This document shows, piece after piece, positions 6,127 to 9,134 of a DNA stretch of 9,134 bases. Source of the DNA: Thermoproteota archaeon (GTDB lineage Archaea; Korarchaeota; Korarchaeia; Korarchaeales; Korarchaeaceae). The DNA is taken from assembly GCA_003661265.1 (NCBI GenBank), contig QMVU01000021.1:1-9134 (forward strand), read 5' to 3'. How positions within the stretch are numbered: position 1 is the first letter of the stretch; every line of letters begins with the position of its first letter. Position numbers and translations under genes: made by a program. Under the pieces are notes generated by a model, which did no database searches, was not told the origin of the DNA, and was given only the letters and a program-made list of their open reading frames with translations.

Positions 6127-7077
6127 ATGGACATCTCTCGGTATCCTTTTTCTAAGGAAGCAGCTGAACTTGTGGAAGAGGAAGGATACAACCTAGAGGA
6201 CTTAGCCTATCATCCAGATTTGTTGAAAGCGAGAGAAAGGGCACTAAGGAGACTTTTTTCATCGATAGAGGGAAAATTGGACCTTTCCATAGATGAAGTC
6301 AGGCCAATGAACGACGTGTATGCCTTCATAATTTCTAGAATAATCGTAGAGAGGATAGGAGACAAGTTCCTTAGGAACCGCTTTGCAGAGCATGAGGTTA
6401 AGCGGTTTCTAAAGCTTTCAGAAGGAGAGTACTTACCGAATCTAGTGAAATTAGCTGAGAGGAGCTTTAAGATTGAAGTAAGGATTTTAGACGGCAATAT
6501 GGTGGCTGTTCCATATGACAAATATCTAGAGCTCGCAAGAGGCTTGGGAGGGGATAAGTGGAGGCTAGTGAACAGGGATATAAGGGGAGGCGAAGTCATA
6601 GTATCGGAGAGGGAGTTCAGAAGGTTGCTCGCAGAAGCCATAAGGATGAGGGTACTAAGACCATCACACATTCAGGGGGAACTACCAAAGCCCCTGGAAG
6701 ATATGGCACAGGTCGTCCGTAATTTATTGGAGGCGAAAAAGAAGTCCATCCCTAAGAAGAGGAGGATAGGTAAGCTTGCTCCATGTATGAGCGAACTCAT
6801 AAGGAGGATCTCCGATGGGGAGAACATCCCGCACGCAGCAAGGTTCGCTTTAGCAGCTTACCTACTCAAAATTGGCTGGGATAAGAGGAAAGTTGTGGAC
6901 ATCTTTAGATCTCTCCCAGACTTTAAGGAGAAAATAGCTACTTATCAGGTGGAGCAGATAGCTAGGAAGGGATATCTTCCCCCAAATTGCCTTAAATTAA
7001 GGTCTATTGGGATCTGTGTTGGGGAATGTGGGGTAAATAATCCCTTAAGTTATGGTAGGAGGAAGGCGAAGAAATGA
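6127..7077 (+). CDS. priL: DNA primase large subunit (iron-sulfur)
   Basis: This is the regulatory subunit of the archaeal/eukaryotic-type primase, which pairs with PriS to make primers. The protein has 316 residues. Its N-terminal half is helical with the start pattern DISRYPFSKEAAELVEE. The C-terminal domain carries the four cysteines expected to hold a 4Fe-4S cluster: C220 (GKLAPC), C288 (YLPPNC), C297 and C301 (GICVGEC). Between them lie the family features PHAARFALAAYLLKIGW (235-251) and a segment resembling FRSLPDFKEKIATYQVEQI (260-278). The gene begins 9 nt after pcn, and its stop overlaps the priS start (ATGA). No key ligand is missing and the length is typical of archaeal PriL. Confidence 0.96.
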   Translation: MDISRYPFSKEAAELVEEEGYNLEDLAYHPDLLKARERALRRLFSSIEGKLDLSIDEVRPMNDVYAFIISRIIVERIGDKFLRNRFAEHEVKRFLKLSEGEYLPNLVKLAERSFKIEVRILDGNMVAVPYDKYLELARGLGGDKWRLVNRDIRGGEVIVSEREFRRLLAEAIRMRVLRPSHIQGELPKPLEDMAQVVRNLLEAKKKSIPKKRRIGKLAPCMSELIRRISDGENIPHAARFALAAYLLKIGWDKRKVVDIFRSLPDFKEKIATYQVEQIARKGYLPPNCLKLRSIGICVGECGVNNPLSYGRRKAKK

Positions 7078-8270
7078 GCCTAGAACCAATAAGAGAAGCC
7101 TTTGCTATGTACTACAAGAGCTACTCCTCTCTAATATTTGTCCCTGAGATAGAGAAGAGGGAATTCATGTTCATAGACTTTCAAGGTACGGTGAAGAGGC
7201 ACATGACCATTAAAAGCATCGAGGAACTAAGATCTAAGCTTGAGAGAGAAACCCCTCTGCACTCGTACTACTCCGTGGCCTTATATGAGAACCCAAGCGC
7301 TAAAGATATGAGCTCAAAGGGAATAGAATCAGCAGAACTCCTCTTCGATATAGATGCAGATCTCCTAGAGGTCTCCTGTAGAAAGGAGCACGATCATTGG
7401 AGGTGCGAAAACTGCGGGAGAAGGGGGATGTGGCCGCCCCCAGAGGAATGTCCAGATTGCGGATCAAAGAGGATTAGAAGTTTCAAGTGGATCTGTCCGA
7501 TATGCTTAGAAGCTGCGAAGAGGGAAGCATTTAGGTTGATGGATTTCCTGTCCTCAGATATAGGCATAGATCAAGAGCACGTACTAATAGCATATACGGG
7601 GAATAGAGGATATCACATAAGGGTAAGAGAAAAGAGAGCCATGAGTCTTGATAAAGTGAGCAGAAGGGAGATAGCTGACCTTATATCTGGAACGGATTTG
7701 GCAGCAGTGACGTTTGTGGAATCTGGAGGAGGGGTTTCTATACCTAGGGTAGGAGAAGGTGGGTGGAGGGGAAGGTTCTCCAATCTGCTACTTTCCATCC
7801 TGGAGGGAAATCCTCCCTCTTGGGTAGATCATAAGACAGCAGATTACCTGAGATCTATCCCTGGGATCGAAGAGGCTCTCTTAAAGGGGAAAAAACTTCA
7901 CAATATAGGATCAAAGGCCATCAGGGTGTTAAGGAAGCTAGTAATCAAGATGGGAGAGGAAGAAGGGGTAAAGATAGATGTAGAGGTGACTTCAGACCCT
8001 CACAGGTTCACTAGAATTCCAAACAGCCTTCATGGTAAGAGCGGCTTGAGAGCAGTTACCCTCACCCCTTTAGAGTTAGATTCATTTGAACCACTTGCGA
8101 TGGCAACTGGATTAAAGGGAAGGAGCATCAAGGTGAAAATTACGGAACCCGTTCCAGAATTTGAACTCGGGGGTTCCACGTTTGGCCCCTTTGATGCTGG
8201 AATCGAGATCAGATTGCCAATTGATGCTGCGGCGTTTATCATTCTTAAGGATAGAGGGATTCCGATTTGA
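7074..8270 (+). CDS. priS: DNA primase small (catalytic) subunit
   Basis: This is the nucleotidyl-transferase subunit of archaeal/eukaryotic primase. Its 398 residues are on the long side for archaea. Catalytic metal ligands are visible: D92 and D94 in LLFDIDAD, and D302 before VTSDPHRFTRIPNSLHGKSG. H320 lies 18 residues after D302, the same spacing as the catalytic Asp and His known in Pyrococcus PriS. TGNRGYHIRV (175-184) is the nucleotide-binding S/T-G-x-x-G-x-H region. The zinc region is enlarged: C102, H106, C111, C114, C126, C129, C141 and C144 give room for a second ribbon inserted in the usual knuckle. The start ATG shares 4 nt with the priL stop. The stop shares 4 nt with the next gene. 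A minimal family knuckle normally needs only about four ligands. Confidence 0.97.
   Translation: MSLEPIREAFAMYYKSYSSLIFVPEIEKREFMFIDFQGTVKRHMTIKSIEELRSKLERETPLHSYYSVALYENPSAKDMSSKGIESAELLFDIDADLLEVSCRKEHDHWRCENCGRRGMWPPPEECPDCGSKRIRSFKWICPICLEAAKREAFRLMDFLSSDIGIDQEHVLIAYTGNRGYHIRVREKRAMSLDKVSRREIADLISGTDLAAVTFVESGGGVSIPRVGEGGWRGRFSNLLLSILEGNPPSWVDHKTADYLRSIPGIEEALLKGKKLHNIGSKAIRVLRKLVIKMGEEEGVKIDVEVTSDPHRFTRIPNSLHGKSGLRAVTLTPLELDSFEPLAMATGLKGRSIKVKITEPVPEFELGGSTFGPFDAGIEIRLPIDAAAFIILKDRGIPI
8254..8258 (+). promoter_or_regulatory. Ribosome binding site deciding a TTG start for the GINS gene
   Basis: GAGGG inside the end of priS is 8 nt before TTG at 8267-8269. The next in-frame ATG (8282) has GAGGAG only 3 nt away, too close for good initiation. 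The TTG overlaps the priS stop (TTGA), a classic coupled junction, so TTG is preferred. Confidence 0.6.
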
Positions 8271-8812
8271 GCGAGGAGTCGATGTATGAGAAGCTAGAGA
8301 GGGCTTGGCTTAGGGAAAGGGCTAGCGATGAACTTCAGCCACTAGACCCAAATTTCTTCAGGGAAATGAGGGATTGGATAGATAGATTGAGAAAGGAAGC
8401 CCTGGAATCCAATGAGATCACTAGAACGATTTTGGAAAAGCAGGCTGAGATATGTGATGCCCTCCTAAGTTCCTTGCTGAAGATGAGAGCCGTGAAAGTA
8501 GCTGCCTTGCTTGTCTCGGGAGAGAGGTTGGAGGGCATAGATGAAGAGCTCAAGTTCCTCAAATCAGCTCTAGGAATGGAAGAGATAGAAGAGAAGGTCA
8601 AGATTGTGGGGAAAAAAGAAGTTAGGGGGGCCCCCTTGGTCTTAGTAACTTTTAAAAGCCAGGTCCCGGCCTTTGTGGGAGTAGATCTAGCGGTGTATGG
8701 GCCCTTCTCCGAGGGAGATGTTGCCCACATACCTGAGGAGAACGCGAGGATTCTAGCGAGGAGAGGGCTCGTGGAGGTGTTATCTGAAGATGAAAGTTCC
8801 AAACGTGATTAG
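8267..8812 (+). CDS. GINS subunit, Gins51 (Gins15) type
   Basis: This is the archaeal counterpart of eukaryotic Sld5/Psf1, a subunit of the GINS complex that activates MCM helicase and links it to primase and polymerase. The 181-residue protein has the helical A domain first (about 5-105), with the pattern WLRERASDELQPLDPNFFREM (residues 14-34). A small beta-rich B domain follows at the C-terminus (about 121-172): VPAFVGVDLAVYGPFSEGD then HIPEENARILARRGLVE, highly characteristic of the family. The A-then-B order distinguishes the Gins51 type from Gins23. A TTG start at 8267 overlaps the priS stop; ATG at 8282 would drop only five residues. The 3' end overlaps the eL42 gene by 23 nt. No second GINS gene is in view, so the complex could be a Gins51 homotetramer or use a distant Gins23. 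Confidence 0.93.
   Translation: MSEESMYEKLERAWLRERASDELQPLDPNFFREMRDWIDRLRKEALESNEITRTILEKQAEICDALLSSLLKMRAVKVAALLVSGERLEGIDEELKFLKSALGMEEIEEKVKIVGKKEVRGAPLVLVTFKSQVPAFVGVDLAVYGPFSEGDVAHIPEENARILARRGLVEVLSEDESSKRD
8773..8779 (+). promoter_or_regulatory. Strong ribosome binding site of the eL42 gene, inside the GINS gene
   Basis: GGAGGTG is a seven-base match to the archaeal Shine-Dalgarno and ends 10 nt before the ATG at 8790. It sits within GINS codons for VEV. It may allow higher output of the ribosomal protein than of the replication proteins encoded upstream. Confidence 0.65.
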
Positions 8813-9068
8813 AACTTACTGCCCTAGGTGTAGGAAGCACACAGAACATAAGGTCAGCTTATATAAGGCTGGAAGACCGAGAAAGCTTTCTTGGGGGATC
8901 AGGCAGCTCGAAAGAAAGAGGAAGGGTTACGGAGGCGAGCCTAGAGGAAAGTTGAGGAGGAAGGCTAAGACCAAGAAGAAAATAGTTTTAGTGTTGGAGT
9001 GCAAGGTTTGTCAGAGGAAGAGCCTAAGGAGCCTAGGAAGGATGCTCAGAGTTGAGATTCAGAGGTGA
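8790..9068 (+). CDS. rpl44e: Large-subunit ribosomal protein eL42 (L44e)
   Basis: This is a component of the large ribosomal subunit near the tRNA E site, shared by archaea and eukaryotes. The 92-residue protein begins MKVPNVIRTYCPRCRKHTEH, the standard eL42 start. It has two zinc-binding pairs, C11/C14 and C71/C74, separated by a strongly basic stretch with ERKRKGYGGE and KAKTKKKIVLVLECKVC. The eukaryotic GGQTKP loop reads GGEPRG here (48-53), so the glutamine is a glutamate. It overlaps the GINS gene by 23 nt and is followed 4 nt later by the eS27 gene, the usual archaeal pair. Confidence 0.97.
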   Translation: MKVPNVIRTYCPRCRKHTEHKVSLYKAGRPRKLSWGIRQLERKRKGYGGEPRGKLRRKAKTKKKIVLVLECKVCQRKSLRSLGRMLRVEIQR

Positions 9069-9069
9069 T
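9062..9069 (+). promoter_or_regulatory. Ribosome binding site of the eS27 gene
   Basis: GAGGTGAT is an eight-base complement to the 16S 3' end. It spans the eL42 stop codon (TGA at 9066-9068), with the GAGG core 7 nt before the ATG at 9073. Termination of eL42 thus occurs on the ribosome site of the next gene, favouring coupled translation. Confidence 0.65.
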
Positions 9070-9072
9070 TAA

Positions 9073-9134
9073 ATGGTAAAAGTAAAGGGAACTCAAACGT
9101 ACTTCGTGAGGGTTAGATGTCCGAGCTGTGGAAA
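9073..9134 (+). CDS. rps27e: Small-subunit ribosomal protein eS27, 5' fragment
   Basis: Twenty codons are visible before the window ends. The peptide MVKVKGTQTYFVRVRCPSCG fits the start of archaeal/eukaryotic eS27, a zinc-ribbon protein of the small ribosomal subunit. The first CxxC pair is C16/C19 after the family's F-V-x-V-x-C-P pattern; the second pair would be off the right edge. In many archaea it follows eL42 and precedes the gene for initiation factor aIF2 alpha, which would be the expected next gene. The ATG has an excellent ribosome binding site. Confidence 0.88.
   Translation, partial: MVKVKGTQTYFVRVRCPSCG

Noticed and set aside
4508..8802. Several minus-strand open frames of 120-155 codons opposite DP2, PCNA, PriL and GINS
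   Set aside because: All lie entirely within recognised genes, have Ser/Leu-rich antisense composition, and lack promoters or recognisable domains.
1..9134. CRISPR arrays, tRNA or rRNA genes, insertion sequences, attachment sites
   Set aside because: No spaced direct repeats, tRNA-like cloverleaf, rRNA sequence, transposase or terminal repeats were seen. Coding density leaves only two intergenic gaps (516-671 and 1460-1583), both explained by divergent promoters.

Overview
The window is a gene-dense archaeal segment from a probable (hyper)thermophile. Arginine is encoded almost only by AGA/AGG, isoleucine often by ATA, the coding strands are purine-rich, and all the information-processing proteins are of archaeal/eukaryotic type. 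D-family DNA polymerase (absent from classical Crenarchaeota) together with an Elf1-like elongation factor (typical of TACK and Asgard archaea) points to a deep TACK lineage. A Korarchaeota-like genome fits best, but this is inference from gene content, not a database match.

Layout. Positions 1-515, minus strand: RNA polymerase genes rpoH then rpoB, with rpoB running off the left edge. Positions 516-671: a divergent promoter region. Positions 672-1241, plus strand: a lone gamma subunit of a 2-oxoacid:ferredoxin oxidoreductase. Positions 1232-1459, minus strand: an Elf1-like zinc-ribbon elongation factor whose 3' end overlaps that gene. Positions 1460-1583: a second divergent promoter region containing an inverted repeat. 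Positions 1584-9134, plus strand: eight tightly packed genes in the order PolD large subunit, small OB-fold protein, PCNA, primase large subunit, primase small subunit, GINS (Gins51 type), ribosomal protein eL42 and the start of ribosomal protein eS27.

The eight-gene run looks like one operon. Gaps are 9 nt or less, and several junctions overlap (11, 4, 4 and 23 nt). It joins the replicative polymerase, its sliding clamp, both primase subunits and a CMG-helicase accessory factor to two ribosomal proteins. Links of this kind between replication and translation genes are known from comparative genomics of archaea. The PolD exonuclease subunit (DP1) and the second GINS subunit are not in the window.

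Points most worth a second look: rpoB appears to lack any ATG/GTG/TTG start and probably begins at CTG, in the same frame as rpoH after a single TAG; an unfamiliar small OB-fold protein sits between the polymerase and its clamp; an inverted repeat flanks the probable TATA box of the replication operon; the polymerase ends in a PIP-box-like peptide; and the primase small subunit carries an enlarged zinc-binding insertion.
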